A stretch of DNA of 8,262 nucleotides, taken from NCBI GenBank assembly GCA_017880825.1, contig JADGRN010000058.1:1-8262 (forward strand), in the 5' to 3' direction. Below, piece by piece: positions 1-8,115 of this stretch (within the stretch, counting starts at the first letter, position 1; every line of letters starts with the position of its first letter). The translations under genes were made by a program, and so were the position numbers. Origin of the DNA: Methylophilaceae bacterium. Lineage in GTDB: Bacteria > Pseudomonadota > Gammaproteobacteria > Burkholderiales > Methylophilaceae. The notes under the pieces were generated by a model. The model did not search any database and was not told the origin of the DNA. It saw nothing but the letters and a program-made list of their open reading frames with translations.

Positions 1-11
1 GCGTGCAGTGT

Positions 12-18
12 GGGAGGG
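12..18 (+). promoter_or_regulatory. ribosome binding site deciding the first gene's start
   Basis: GGGAGGG lies 3 nt before the GTG at 22 and overlaps the alternative in-frame GTG at 10, so it can only serve the GTG at 22. The spacing is rather short, but no better Shine-Dalgarno match is visible in the first bases. The reading frame stays open to the window edge, so a start further upstream cannot be excluded. Confidence 0.5.
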
Positions 19-21
19 TTA

Positions 22-435
22 GTGCAGAAGAAATATCTGGGTGCAGTTTTGATATCGCTTTTTTTTGGAGTCGCTGGGTATTTTGCGGCTCCAAAAAAGT
101 CAGATTCTCCCACCATTTCATGCCTGGATTTAAGCAAGGTATGCAGCGTCACCGCGGGCTTGAATATCAGCACAGACCACCCGCCGCAGATCATGCGCCC
201 GTTCAAACTGTTAATCAATGCCTCAGAAATGACGCCGATCGCCGCCAGCTTTGCCATGCAGGGCATGGATATGGGCTTGAATCGTTATCGCTTGATCAAG
301 CAGGAGAATGGCTGGTGGACAGCTGAAGTGACCTTGCCCGTTTGCGTTCAAGGGCGCAGTTCCTGGTTGCTGGAGTTGGAGGTGGAAATGCGCAGTAAAC
401 AGCAGCGTTATTATGTGGCTTTTAACAGCCGTTAA
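22..435 (+). CDS. Small membrane-anchored protein, probably periplasmic, copper/oxidase-assembly context
   Basis: The product is 137 residues from the GTG at 22. Residues about 5-23 form one hydrophobic segment after a KK pair, so it is either a signal anchor or an uncleaved leader with the rest in the periplasm. The soluble part has C34 and C41, a third cysteine in LPVC (C108), and a Met cluster around residues 79-84 (M-Q-G-M-D-M). It ends in beta-strand-like sequence. From memory, similar small proteins with a MQGMDMG-type motif and an LPVC motif sit near SCO1/SenC or cytochrome oxidase assembly genes and resemble the FixH/YtkA-like fold, but I cannot assign a named family. The converging neighbour is a PCu(A)C copper chaperone, which fits a role in copper handling; that role is inference. 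Its stop TAA (433-435) overlaps the neighbour's stop. The upstream gene is outside the window. Confidence 0.7.
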   Translation: MQKKYLGAVLISLFFGVAGYFAAPKKSDSPTISCLDLSKVCSVTAGLNISTDHPPQIMRPFKLLINASEMTPIAASFAMQGMDMGLNRYRLIKQENGWWTAEVTLPVCVQGRSSWLLELEVEMRSKQQRYYVAFNSR

Positions 436-872
436 TTGCCGCTGGCTTTGATCGGCGCAGATATTTTCTGCGTTTCGACTTTTCCATTTTTATCTTTGAA
501 TTCCAGGGTAAAGGCTACTTCCCCTCCGGCTTGCAATGGTTTTTTCAAATCAAACAGCATCAGATGAAACCCACCCGGTTCCAGTTTGAAAGGCTTGCCC
601 GCAGGTAATGGTAATGACGGCATCATGCGCATTTTCATGACGCCGTTCTTCATCGCCATTTCGTGAATCTCTACGCTGCCGGTGACATTACTTTGTACTT
701 TGGTGACGGTGATGTCAGCGTTGCTTTTCAGTGTCATATAGGCCGCGCCGACTTTCTGGCCGGGCGCAGTGGCCCTGACCCAGGCATCGCTGATGACGAG
801 TTTGTCAGCGGCATAGGCGCTGCTGATAATTAGGCTAAACAGAGATAGTGAGAGCAGGCTTAATAGTTTCAT
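432..872 (-). CDS. Periplasmic copper chaperone, PCu(A)C family
   Basis: 146 residues. Residues 1-21 are a Sec signal peptide (hydrophobic Leu/Ser core, AYA cleavage site before residue 22). The family copper site is complete: H70-X10-M81-X21-H103-X-M105, which binds Cu(I) by two Met and two His. PCu(A)C proteins (DUF461) deliver copper in the periplasm, typically to the CuA site of cytochrome oxidase, often with SCO1. The C-terminal tail is short and Lys-rich, without the extra His/Met extension some members carry. The ATG at 872 is only 6 nt after the yacG stop, and no clear Shine-Dalgarno is visible, so translation may be coupled to yacG. It is the last gene of the pilD-coaE-zapD-yacG string, and its stop overlaps that of the opposite-strand gene. 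The family assignment is firm; the exact recipient is not known. Confidence 0.93.
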   Translation of the reverse strand: MKLLSLLSLSLFSLIISSAYAADKLVISDAWVRATAPGQKVGAAYMTLKSNADITVTKVQSNVTGSVEIHEMAMKNGVMKMRMMPSLPLPAGKPFKLEPGGFHLMLFDLKKPLQAGGEVAFTLEFKDKNGKVETQKISAPIKASGN

Positions 873-878
873 ATGGAT

Positions 879-1088
879 TCAGCATTCAGATGAGTCGTCG
901 AGCAGGTCGTCGGGTTGAACCGGCACTGCAATAGTATAGCTTTCGCTGGCCCACTGCCCCAAATCCATCAAGCGGCAGCGCTCCGAGCAAAATGGACGAA
1001 ACGGGTTGTCCGGGTTGTATTCAATCATGGTCTTGCATTGCGGGCAGGCAACCAGGCGTTTTTTGCCGGGACGATTTAGAGATTGCAT
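879..1088 (-). CDS. yacG: DNA gyrase inhibitor YacG, zinc-binding
   Basis: 69 residues, close to the E. coli size. The zinc knuckle is C15-X2-C18-X15-C34-X3-C38, followed by the family's acidic C-terminal tail (DDLLDDSSE). In E. coli YacG binds GyrB and inhibits gyrase; the wider physiological role is uncertain. The ATG at 1088 lies inside the end of zapD (13-nt overlap) and has no strong Shine-Dalgarno, which points to translational coupling. zapD-yacG adjacency is the usual proteobacterial order and supports the call. There is no sign of truncation. Confidence 0.95.
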   Translation of the reverse strand: MQSLNRPGKKRLVACPQCKTMIEYNPDNPFRPFCSERCRLMDLGQWASESYTIAVPVQPDDLLDDSSEC

Positions 1089-1834
1089 AGCGTCAGTTCA
1101 AAATTGACATCCACTTCGCACTGACGCGGCTTTTGCACGGAATCCAGGCTATTGAAACGGATATTGATGGCATATTTATTGGCGCTGACTTCGGGGAAGC
1201 ATGGCAGATTGTCATCTACGGTGATTTTTAGCATTTGTGCGGGTTTCGCGCCGCCCAGCATTTGCTGATAAGCCCCATTTACCGCCACAAGCCCGGCCGT
1301 GGCACCACTGCCGCGCAAAATATGCAGAATAATGCGCAGACTCTCATACAGCGGCATGAGGGGCCTCAGCCAGGTTTCCAGATCCTGTTTGCGCCGTTCC
1401 TGATCCAGTCCCAGCCAGTAATGGTATGAAGGCACATCGAATTCACAGATGCCGCCGGGAATACCTGCGCGCTGTTTGATGCTCATCAACCATTCGTTGT
1501 CGCGTAAGGTCTGTCCCAGTTTAACCGAGCTGGAACGCAGAGTCGTAGCGGTAGTTTCTATTTCTTCGATCACCTCGATGAGCACGTTCTGGGCGATGGC
1601 GGGATTGCCACGCAGACCGTTCATGACAATTCTCTGGCGATCCAGTTCTTGCAGCAAATCAGTTTTGAGTTCAGCCCGATCAATAACATCCAGAATCTGG
1701 AACAGTGATATCAGTGCAGCATGGTGATTGATTTCGTGCGTGCTTTCCACATTGTGCAGTACTTTGCCGAACAGATCTTCCAGACGTAATAAGGTACGGA
1801 TGCGCTCGTTGAATGGATAATCGTAACTGGACAC
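1076..1834 (-). CDS. zapD: Cell division protein ZapD
   Basis: 252 residues, against about 247 in E. coli. ZapD (YacF, DUF1342) binds the FtsZ C-terminal tail and cross-links protofilaments at the Z-ring in the cytoplasm. The N-terminus ([19 protein letters not shown]) is the typical family opening. A helical first half (to about residue 115) is followed by a [14 protein letters not shown] segment and a beta-rich C-terminal half ending in [11 protein letters not shown], as expected. The start is GTG at 1834: an in-frame TAA lies 9 nt upstream, and the next in-frame Met is near residue 72, inside conserved sequence. No strong Shine-Dalgarno is visible. A 58-nt gap separates it from coaE and holds a weak 5-bp dyad (1848-1862) but no convincing promoter. 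Confidence 0.95.
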   Translation of the reverse strand: MSSYDYPFNERIRTLLRLEDLFGKVLHNVESTHEINHHAALISLFQILDVIDRAELKTDLLQELDRQRIVMNGLRGNPAIAQNVLIEVIEEIETTATTLRSSSVKLGQTLRDNEWLMSIKQRAGIPGGICEFDVPSYHYWLGLDQERRKQDLETWLRPLMPLYESLRIILHILRGSGATAGLVAVNGAYQQMLGGAKPAQMLKITVDDNLPCFPEVSANKYAINIRFNSLDSVQKPRQCEVDVNFELTLCNL

Positions 1835-1892
1835 GGGTTTTGTTTAGGCTAATCAATTTAGCTTGGAAATATGTTGCGGTGGATTATGAAAT

Positions 1893-2501
1893 TTATTGGC
1901 TAACTATGCAAGCCTGCAAGTAATTTTTATGTTTCTCCAAGATTTTTTGACTTAACTCGCTCAGGGTTCCGTTGTTCTCAATAATATCGTCGGCCAACTG
2001 ATTGCGTTGCGCGCGTGAAATTTGCGCCGCCATGATGGCGCGTACCGCTTGCTCTGTCAGACCGCTGCGCCGCATAGTGCGTTGAATCTGCTGTGCTTCG
2101 TCGCAATCAATCACCAGCGTACGATTGACGATAGTGCGATAGCCGTCACCTTCAAACAGCAGCGGGATGGAGAGTATCTGGTAGGCTGAATTTTGGTTGG
2201 CAGCTAGCTGAAGCAGCGCAGCCTGCCGGATGGCGGGATGCAGGATTTTTTCCAGCTGCAGGCGGGCGCTGTTGTCGGCAAACACATGCGCGCGCAAAGC
2301 GGCCCGGTCCAACGTGCCATCGGGCAACAGGAATTGCCTGCCGAGCGCATTGGCAATGTCCTGCAGGATAGGTTGGCCGGGTGCGGTGAGCTGGTGCGAG
2401 ATATGGTCAACATCGATTACCGGCACACCCAGCGCCGCGAATAGCTTGGCGGCCTCACTCTTGCCGCTGCCAATGCCCCCAGTCAGACCGACGACAAACA
2501 T
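1893..2501 (-). CDS. coaE: Dephospho-CoA kinase
   Basis: 202 residues, normal for the family. The enzyme phosphorylates the 3'-hydroxyl of dephospho-CoA with ATP, the last step of coenzyme A synthesis, in the cytoplasm. A P-loop G8-GIGSGKS-15 follows the first strand; then comes the DVD motif at residues 30-32 (catalytic/substrate region), then an LHP motif, a PLLFEGDGY segment, a lid rich in Arg (MRRSGLTEQ) and the C-terminal ADDIIENNG motif. The ATG at 2501 starts 3 nt after the pilD stop. No independent Shine-Dalgarno is evident, so coupled translation is likely. pilD-coaE-zapD-yacG is a classic conserved order. Confidence 0.96.
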   Translation of the reverse strand: MFVVGLTGGIGSGKSEAAKLFAALGVPVIDVDHISHQLTAPGQPILQDIANALGRQFLLPDGTLDRAALRAHVFADNSARLQLEKILHPAIRQAALLQLAANQNSAYQILSIPLLFEGDGYRTIVNRTLVIDCDEAQQIQRTMRRSGLTEQAVRAIMAAQISRAQRNQLADDIIENNGTLSELSQKILEKHKNYLQACIVSQ

Positions 2502-2504
2502 GGG

Positions 2505-3377
2505 CTAAGCTGCAAGGTAAAAACTTGCCAACTGTTGTCCGCAGAACAGCGCGGCGATGCCGCCCAGTGCCAGGTAAGGGCCAAACGGTATGGGCACGTT
2601 ACGTCCGCGCCTTGCCAATACGATCAAGCCGATGCCGATGATGGATCCCAGTAGCGAAGACAGTAAAATTACTGCGGGTAAAAGCTGCCAGCCAAACCAG
2701 GCACCGATGGCAGCGAGCAGCTTGAAATCGCCATAACCCATGCCTTCCTTGCCGGTCGCCAGTTTGAACAGCCAATAGATCGACCACAAACTGAGGTAGC
2801 CTGCCACAGCACCGATCAGTGCTGAGTGCAGGTCGGTGAACCCGCTATTCAGGTTGTACAGCAGCCCCAGCCACAGCAACGGCAGCGTGATGTCGTCGGG
2901 CAAAAGCTGGGTATCAAAATCAATGAAGGTCAATGCCACCAGGGCAAACGCAAATGCCCAGGCCGCCAGTGCCGCGGCGGAATAGCCAAAATGCCAGGCA
3001 ATCAGCCCGGCCAGTGCGCCGGTCAGTCCTTCAATGAGCGGATAACGCTTGCTGATAGGCGTTTTGCAGCCCGCGCACTTGCCGCGCAGCGCCAGGAAGC
3101 TTAGTAGCGGTATGTTCTCGATGGCTGTGATTTTGTGTCCGCAGCTCGGACAGGCCGAGCGTGGTGCCACCAGATTATACGGCTCGGCTGGCGGTATTTC
3201 CTGCCCTTGTAATTGCTGGCAGTCACGCTGCCAGTTACGCTCCATCATTTTAGGCATACGATGTATCACCACGTTGAGGAAGCTGCCTACCATCAGGCCG
3301 AAAGCCACTGATGCGGTGATGAAAATAATGGGCTGCTCGCGCAAAATATCAAGTATGTCAGCAATAAAATCAGGCAT
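2505..3377 (-). CDS. pilD: Type IV prepilin leader peptidase / N-methyltransferase
   Basis: 290 residues, an inner-membrane aspartic protease that cleaves type IV prepilins and type II secretion pseudopilins and N-methylates the new Phe. The first membrane segment carries the GSFLNVVIHR motif (residues 31-40). The cytoplasmic zinc domain has C76-X2-C79-X21-C101-X2-C104, the arrangement of bifunctional enzymes. The two catalytic aspartates are in FIDFD (about D153) and GYGDFK (D217), with several hydrophobic segments between and after. The ATG at 3377 is the first possible start after an in-frame TGA about 30 nt upstream; no good Shine-Dalgarno is seen. pilB and pilC, often found just upstream, are absent here: the next gene upstream is divergent and unrelated. 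It is the first gene of the minus-strand operon. Confidence 0.96.
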   Translation of the reverse strand: MPDFIADILDILREQPIIFITASVAFGLMVGSFLNVVIHRMPKMMERNWQRDCQQLQGQEIPPAEPYNLVAPRSACPSCGHKITAIENIPLLSFLALRGKCAGCKTPISKRYPLIEGLTGALAGLIAWHFGYSAAALAAWAFAFALVALTFIDFDTQLLPDDITLPLLWLGLLYNLNSGFTDLHSALIGAVAGYLSLWSIYWLFKLATGKEGMGYGDFKLLAAIGAWFGWQLLPAVILLSSLLGSIIGIGLIVLARRGRNVPIPFGPYLALGGIAALFCGQQLASFYLAA

Positions 3378-3426
3378 AAGAAGGCATCCGGTAAACTTGC
3401 TGCATCATCCCATCGTTATATGGTCA

Positions 3427-3456
3427 TGGCAACCTTGCCAGCGCCAATCACTTGGC
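3427..3456. promoter_or_regulatory. Two adjacent inverted repeats in a divergent intergenic region
   Basis: The 164-nt gap between pilD (-) and the unknown gene (+) holds TGGCAA-CC-TTGCCA (3427-3440), then GCCAA-TCAC-TTGGC (3443-3456). Both dyads are perfect in their arms and use related half-sites. They could be operators for a dimeric regulator of either gene, or could form hairpins. I see no good sigma-70 promoter with them: a TATAAC on the minus strand (3415-3420) and a TTGAAA on the plus strand (3459-3464) lack well-spaced partners. A regulatory role is inference. Confidence 0.3.
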
Positions 3457-3541
3457 CCTTGAAATTTTTAAAAAAGTCGCCAGCTTATACACATGGATTG
3501 AGTAACTTGCTACAAGTTAATTTGAGGTTAAGGATAAAGTA

Positions 3542-3862
3542 ATGATACAGACTGTTAATCAAAGCGCATGGAATGCGCCTGTCGTTTGCCGTGTTGAGGT
3601 CGATTTGCCCGCTTGGCTGGAGCAATTGACTGGTCGCGCCAATTGGGAAGTCTACCAAGAGGAGGAAGACGACAGCTACATCAGTTTTTTGATGAGCCTG
3701 GGCCGGCAGAAGGCCGAGGTTACGCTTTATCACAACGGCTATGCGGTGGTCGATGTCGATGGACGCGCTGTGTTTGATGGTTCGCTGACCACCGACACCT
3801 GCGAACACGCTCATCGGAGTTATTACAATGCCGAAAGTGGCGAGCCGGTGACGCTGAATTAA
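3542..3862 (+). CDS. Hypothetical acidic cytoplasmic protein, family not recognised
   Basis: 106 residues. I do not recognise the family. There is no signal peptide or membrane segment. The sequence alternates short strand-like stretches with polar turns (CRVEVDLPAWLEQL; then a run of five acidic residues at 40-44; then YISFLMSLG; AEVTLYHNGYAVVDVDG), suggesting a small alpha/beta or all-beta domain. The C-terminal part has C87, H89 and H91 close together, but C16 is the only other cysteine, so a metal site is speculative. The start is supported by AAGGA (3530-3534) 7 nt before the ATG at 3542. It looks like a real gene: good ribosome site, sensible amino acid use, intact frame. It is monocistronic, divergent from pilD and convergent with ispB/tRNA-Pro, so neighbours give no functional clue. 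Confidence 0.75.
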   Translation: MIQTVNQSAWNAPVVCRVEVDLPAWLEQLTGRANWEVYQEEEDDSYISFLMSLGRQKAEVTLYHNGYAVVDVDGRAVFDGSLTTDTCEHAHRSYYNAESGEPVTLN

Positions 3863-3887
3863 GGTTGATTACGGCAATGCCTCAATA

Positions 3888-3964
3888 TGGTCGGGGTGAG
3901 AGGATTTGAACCTCCGGCCTCCGCGTCCCGAACGCGGCGCTCTACCAGGCTAAGCTACACCCCG
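3888..3964 (-). tRNA. tRNA-Pro, anticodon CGG
   Basis: 77 nt including an encoded 3' CCA (3888-3890). The acceptor stem CGGGGTG/CACCCCG pairs fully with discriminator A. The D arm is GCTT/GAGC with a GG-containing loop; the anticodon stem CCGCG/CGCGG encloses loop TTCGGGA, giving anticodon CGG at 3928-3930 (reads CCG). The variable loop is AGGCC, and the T arm GGAGG/CCTCT has loop TTCAAAT. All elements are intact. The 5' end is only 6 nt after the ispB stop, so it is either processed from the ispB transcript or made from a promoter inside ispB. Confidence 0.97.
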
Positions 3965-3970
3965 TTAATG

Positions 3971-4939
3971 TCAAAAGCTGCGGTTAACCGCGAACTTGGC
4001 TAATTCTATCAAAGCTTGATGGTAGTTTGAAGCTGGCAGATGGGCGATGGCTGCGCAGCCACTCTCGGCTTCCTTGCCGGCCAGGGCGCGTACATGCTGC
4101 AGCGCACCGGTGTCGCGTACTGCCTGCATGACGGCAGCTAACTCATCTAGCCCGCCCTGTTCAATGGCGTGACGAATCGTGGTGTGCTGTTGGCCGTTGC
4201 CGTTGCGCATGGCATACAGCAAGGGCAGGGTAGGCTTGCCTTCGGCCAGGTCGTCGCCCAGATTTTTGCCGATTTCTCCGCTGTCGCCACTGAAATCCAG
4301 TACGTCATCGATCAGTTGGAACGCGGTACCCAGGCGCATGCCGTATTCCGCCAGGGCATGTTCATCGCGCCCGGAGGCGCTGCACATGATCGCGCCCAGC
4401 CGTGTCGCGGCCTCGAACAGCTTGGCCGTTTTATAATGAATGACCTTGAGGTAGGCCTCATCGGTGACATCGGCATCATGCACATTCAGCAATTGCAGTA
4501 CTTCACCCTCCGCGATGATGTTGGTGGCATCGGCCAGTACTTCCATCACACGCATATTCTGCACCTCCACCATCATCTGGAAGGCGCGCGAATAGATGAA
4601 ATCGCCAACCAGTACGCTGGCCGGGTTGCCAAATAGCGTGTTGGCGGTAGCTTTGCCGCGACGCATACTGGAACCATCCACCACATCGTCATGCAACAGC
4701 GTGGCGGTATGGATGAATTCAACGACTGCGGCCAGCTCGTGATGGTGAGCGGTGATCCGGCCGAATACGCCAGCTGACAACAGTACTAATGCGGGACGCA
4801 AGCGCTTGCCGCCGCTGTTGACGATATAATCGGCGACCTGATTAACCAGCACAACTTCGGAATGGAGCGATTTGCGTATAACCGCATCAACTGCGTGCAT
4901 GTCGTCGGTGATGCAGCTTTGTATGAATTCAAGTGACAC
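3971..4939 (-). CDS. ispB: Octaprenyl diphosphate synthase (trans-long-chain polyprenyl synthase)
   Basis: 322 residues, the usual length. The enzyme extends farnesyl diphosphate with isopentenyl diphosphate to the C40 chain used for ubiquinone-8, in the cytoplasm. Residues 43-49 (GGKRLRP) bind substrate pyrophosphate. The first Asp-rich motif is DDVVD (84-88) in the context FIHTATLLHDDVVD, identical to the E. coli octaprenyl enzyme as I recall it, with small A79 five residues before the motif, as in long-chain synthases. The second Asp-rich motif is DDVLD (211-215). The start is GTG at 4939, preceded by a modest AGG-type site about 9 nt away, and gives the normal N-terminus. It is divergent from rplU, which is the common arrangement. 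Chain length C40 is inferred from similarity. Confidence 0.95.
   Translation of the reverse strand: MSLEFIQSCITDDMHAVDAVIRKSLHSEVVLVNQVADYIVNSGGKRLRPALVLLSAGVFGRITAHHHELAAVVEFIHTATLLHDDVVDGSSMRRGKATANTLFGNPASVLVGDFIYSRAFQMMVEVQNMRVMEVLADATNIIAEGEVLQLLNVHDADVTDEAYLKVIHYKTAKLFEAATRLGAIMCSASGRDEHALAEYGMRLGTAFQLIDDVLDFSGDSGEIGKNLGDDLAEGKPTLPLLYAMRNGNGQQHTTIRHAIEQGGLDELAAVMQAVRDTGALQHVRALAGKEAESGCAAIAHLPASNYHQALIELAKFAVNRSF
4003..4031 (-). promoter_or_regulatory. Candidate tRNA-Pro promoter inside the ispB 3' end
   Basis: Read on the minus strand, TTCAAA (4026-4031) and TAGAAT (4003-4008) are separated by 17 nt, matching the -35 consensus at 4 of 6 and the -10 at 5 of 6 positions. Transcription would begin near 3996, giving a leader of about 32 nt before the mature tRNA end. 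It lies in ispB coding sequence, so chance similarity is possible. Confidence 0.35.
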
Positions 4940-4966
4940 GTGAGATTACCTGTAAACGTTAGCGTA

Positions 4967-4975
4967 ATTTTAGCA
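4967..4975 (-). promoter_or_regulatory. Candidate extended -10 promoter for ispB
   Basis: The minus strand reads TGCTAAAAT, a TGn-extended -10 hexamer (TAAAAT at 4967-4972), placing a start near 4960 and a leader of about 20 nt before the ispB GTG. No good -35 is seen at the right distance. This is a motif match only. Confidence 0.35.
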
Positions 4976-5022
4976 TAGGGAGCCTTGGCTTCTGAGCGCT
5001 GTGATATTGCCGAGTATCGGGT

Positions 5023-5050
5023 TTGCTTTCCGCACGATTTTCCGTATAAT
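5023..5050 (+). promoter_or_regulatory. Sigma-70 promoter for rplU-rpmA
   Basis: A perfect TATAAT (5045-5050) lies 40 nt before the rplU ATG. The best -35 is TTGCTT (5023-5028) with a 16-nt spacer, matching only the TTG. The expected start near 5057 gives a leader of about 33 nt. The position between divergent ispB and rplU is right for this operon. Confidence 0.65.
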
Positions 5051-5078
5051 GCGCGATTCATTTGAATGCGTGGCGAAC

Positions 5079-5082
5079 GAGG
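5079..5082 (+). promoter_or_regulatory. rplU: Ribosome binding site deciding the rplU start
   Basis: GAGG lies 7 nt before the ATG at 5090. The frame also contains an ATG at 5066, but that start would add eight residues not found in the family and lacks its own site. Confidence 0.6.
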
Positions 5083-5089
5083 CTTAATC

Positions 5090-5437
5090 ATGTATGCAGT
5101 TATCAAGACCGGCGGTAAGCAGTACCGCGTAAGCGCTGGCGATAAGCTCAAGGTTGAAAAGTTGGTGGGCGATGTCGGTAGCGACGTTACCATTGATCAA
5201 GTATTAATGCTTGCTGATGGCGATAACGTCACTATTGGCGCTCCAGTAATTGCAGGCGCCAGTGTACAAGCCAAGGTGCTTGCACATGGTCGCGGTGACA
5301 AAGTAATGATTTTCAAATTCCGTCGCCGTAAGCACTATCGTAAAACGCAAGGTCATCGCCAGGATTACACCGAAATCCAGATTGGCGATATTGCAAGCAA
5401 ACCAGTAAAAGCTGCTAAAGCTAAAGCAGCAGAGTAA
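5090..5437 (+). CDS. rplU: 50S ribosomal protein L21 (bL21)
   Basis: 115 residues from the ATG at 5090, opening [14 protein letters not shown] as in the family. L21 binds 23S rRNA in the large subunit, next to L20. The conserved core includes GDKLKVEKL, a central beta region and the basic [17 protein letters not shown] stretch that contacts RNA. Compared with the 103-residue E. coli protein it has a short Ala/Lys-rich tail (KAAKAKAAE), a common type of low-complexity extension. It is the first gene of the operon with rpmA; the stop is 10 nt before the rpmA ATG, and the rpmA ribosome site overlaps that stop. Confidence 0.97.
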   Translation: MYAVIKTGGKQYRVSAGDKLKVEKLVGDVGSDVTIDQVLMLADGDNVTIGAPVIAGASVQAKVLAHGRGDKVMIFKFRRRKHYRKTQGHRQDYTEIQIGDIASKPVKAAKAKAAE

Positions 5438-5447
5438 GGAATAGAAC

Positions 5448-5705
5448 ATGGCACACAAAAAAGCAGGTGGGAGTTCCCGCAATGGTCGTGACTCACACTC
5501 ACAACGACTAGGCGTTAAAGCCTTCGGCGAGCAAGTGGTTTCTGCCGGCAGCATTATCGTGCGTCAGCGTGGCACCAAGATGCATCCGGGTGAAAACGTT
5601 GGTATGGGCAAGGATCACACGCTGTTTGCGAAAGTGGATGGCAAGGTAACATTCTCAGTAAAAGGCGCATTGCGTCGCACACTGGTTAACATCGTCCAGG
5701 CGTAA
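5448..5705 (+). CDS. rpmA: 50S ribosomal protein L27 (bL27)
   Basis: 85 residues, the standard size. L27 sits at the peptidyl transferase centre, its N-terminal tail reaching toward tRNA. The N-terminus [23 protein letters not shown] and the segment [28 protein letters not shown] are textbook. It has the Proteobacterial short N-terminus, with no cleavable extension as seen in Firmicutes. AAGGA (5436-5440) lies 7 nt before the ATG and overlaps the rplU stop, so translation is probably coupled. A strong terminator follows 15 nt after the stop. Confidence 0.98.
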   Translation: MAHKKAGGSSRNGRDSHSQRLGVKAFGEQVVSAGSIIVRQRGTKMHPGENVGMGKDHTLFAKVDGKVTFSVKGALRRTLVNIVQA

Positions 5706-5720
5706 ACATCAGGCAAATCC

Positions 5721-5753
5721 AAAAAAGCCCTATCAATCCGATAGGGCTTTTTT
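5721..5753 (+). terminator. Intrinsic terminator after rpmA, bidirectional in form
   Basis: A 14-bp perfect stem, AAAAAAGCCCTATC (5721-5734) and GATAGGGCTTTTTT (5740-5753), with the 5-nt loop AATCC, followed by G and more T (TTTT at 5755-5758). The GC core is GCCCTATC/GATAGGGC with A- and T-tracts flanking, so it would work in either direction. It separates rplU-rpmA from obgE-proB. Confidence 0.93.
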
Positions 5754-5775
5754 GTTTTAAGCACATAAAATTGTT

Positions 5776-5865
5776 TTTCGAGTGCATTGCTGTGTTACGC
5801 GGTGCTCACAGCCGTACCGCTTGCACTATGGTTGTGCTCCGGGCGCCGCGCACTGCATCTCGAAA
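5776..5865. other. Potentially folded intergenic element upstream of obgE
   Basis: The 221-nt gap between rpmA and obgE has nested complementarity. TTTCGAG-TGCA (5776-5786) pairs with TGCA-T-CTCGAAA (5854-5865) with one bulged T. Inside lie GCTGTG/CACAGC (5789-5794 with 5807-5812), GCAC/GTGC (5823-5826 with 5834-5837) and the self-complementary GGCGCC (5842-5847). GTGCTC occurs twice (5802, 5834), each followed by a GC-rich run. No ORF is credible here. It may be a structured RNA, a dispersed palindromic repeat or a chance fold; I recognise no known family. Confidence 0.3.
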
Positions 5866-5891
5866 TTCCAGTTTTTGGTATTTACAGGCAA

Positions 5892-8099
<2,208 letters not shown>

Positions 8100-8115
8100 T
8101 TATTTGGAGAAGCGT

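Noticed and set aside
1848..1862. A 5-bp inverted repeat (GCTAA-TCAAT-TTAGC) just before the zapD start
   Set aside because: It is too short and AT-rich to call as a terminator or operator.
3863..3887. A possible terminator between the unknown gene and tRNA-Pro
   Set aside because: The 25-nt gap contains only GGCATTGCC-type weak symmetry and no T-tract on either strand.
3888..3964. tRNA-Pro as an integration site for a mobile element
   Set aside because: There is no integrase, no direct repeat of the tRNA 3' end elsewhere in the window, and both flanks are ordinary core genes.
4169..4636. A 155-codon open frame antisense to ispB, and an 85-codon one in another frame
   Set aside because: Both lie wholly within ispB, whose motifs are complete; the translated sequences are low-complexity His/Gln-rich or Arg/Ser-rich and resemble no protein family.
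5066..5089. An upstream in-frame ATG extending rplU by eight residues
   Set aside because: The added residues are absent from L21 proteins, and the ribosome site GAGG lies between this ATG and the true start at 5090.
4786..5193. A 135-codon minus-strand frame across the ispB/rplU gap
   Set aside because: It overlaps the ispB 5' end, the rplU promoter and the rplU start; its composition is not protein-like and it shows no motifs.
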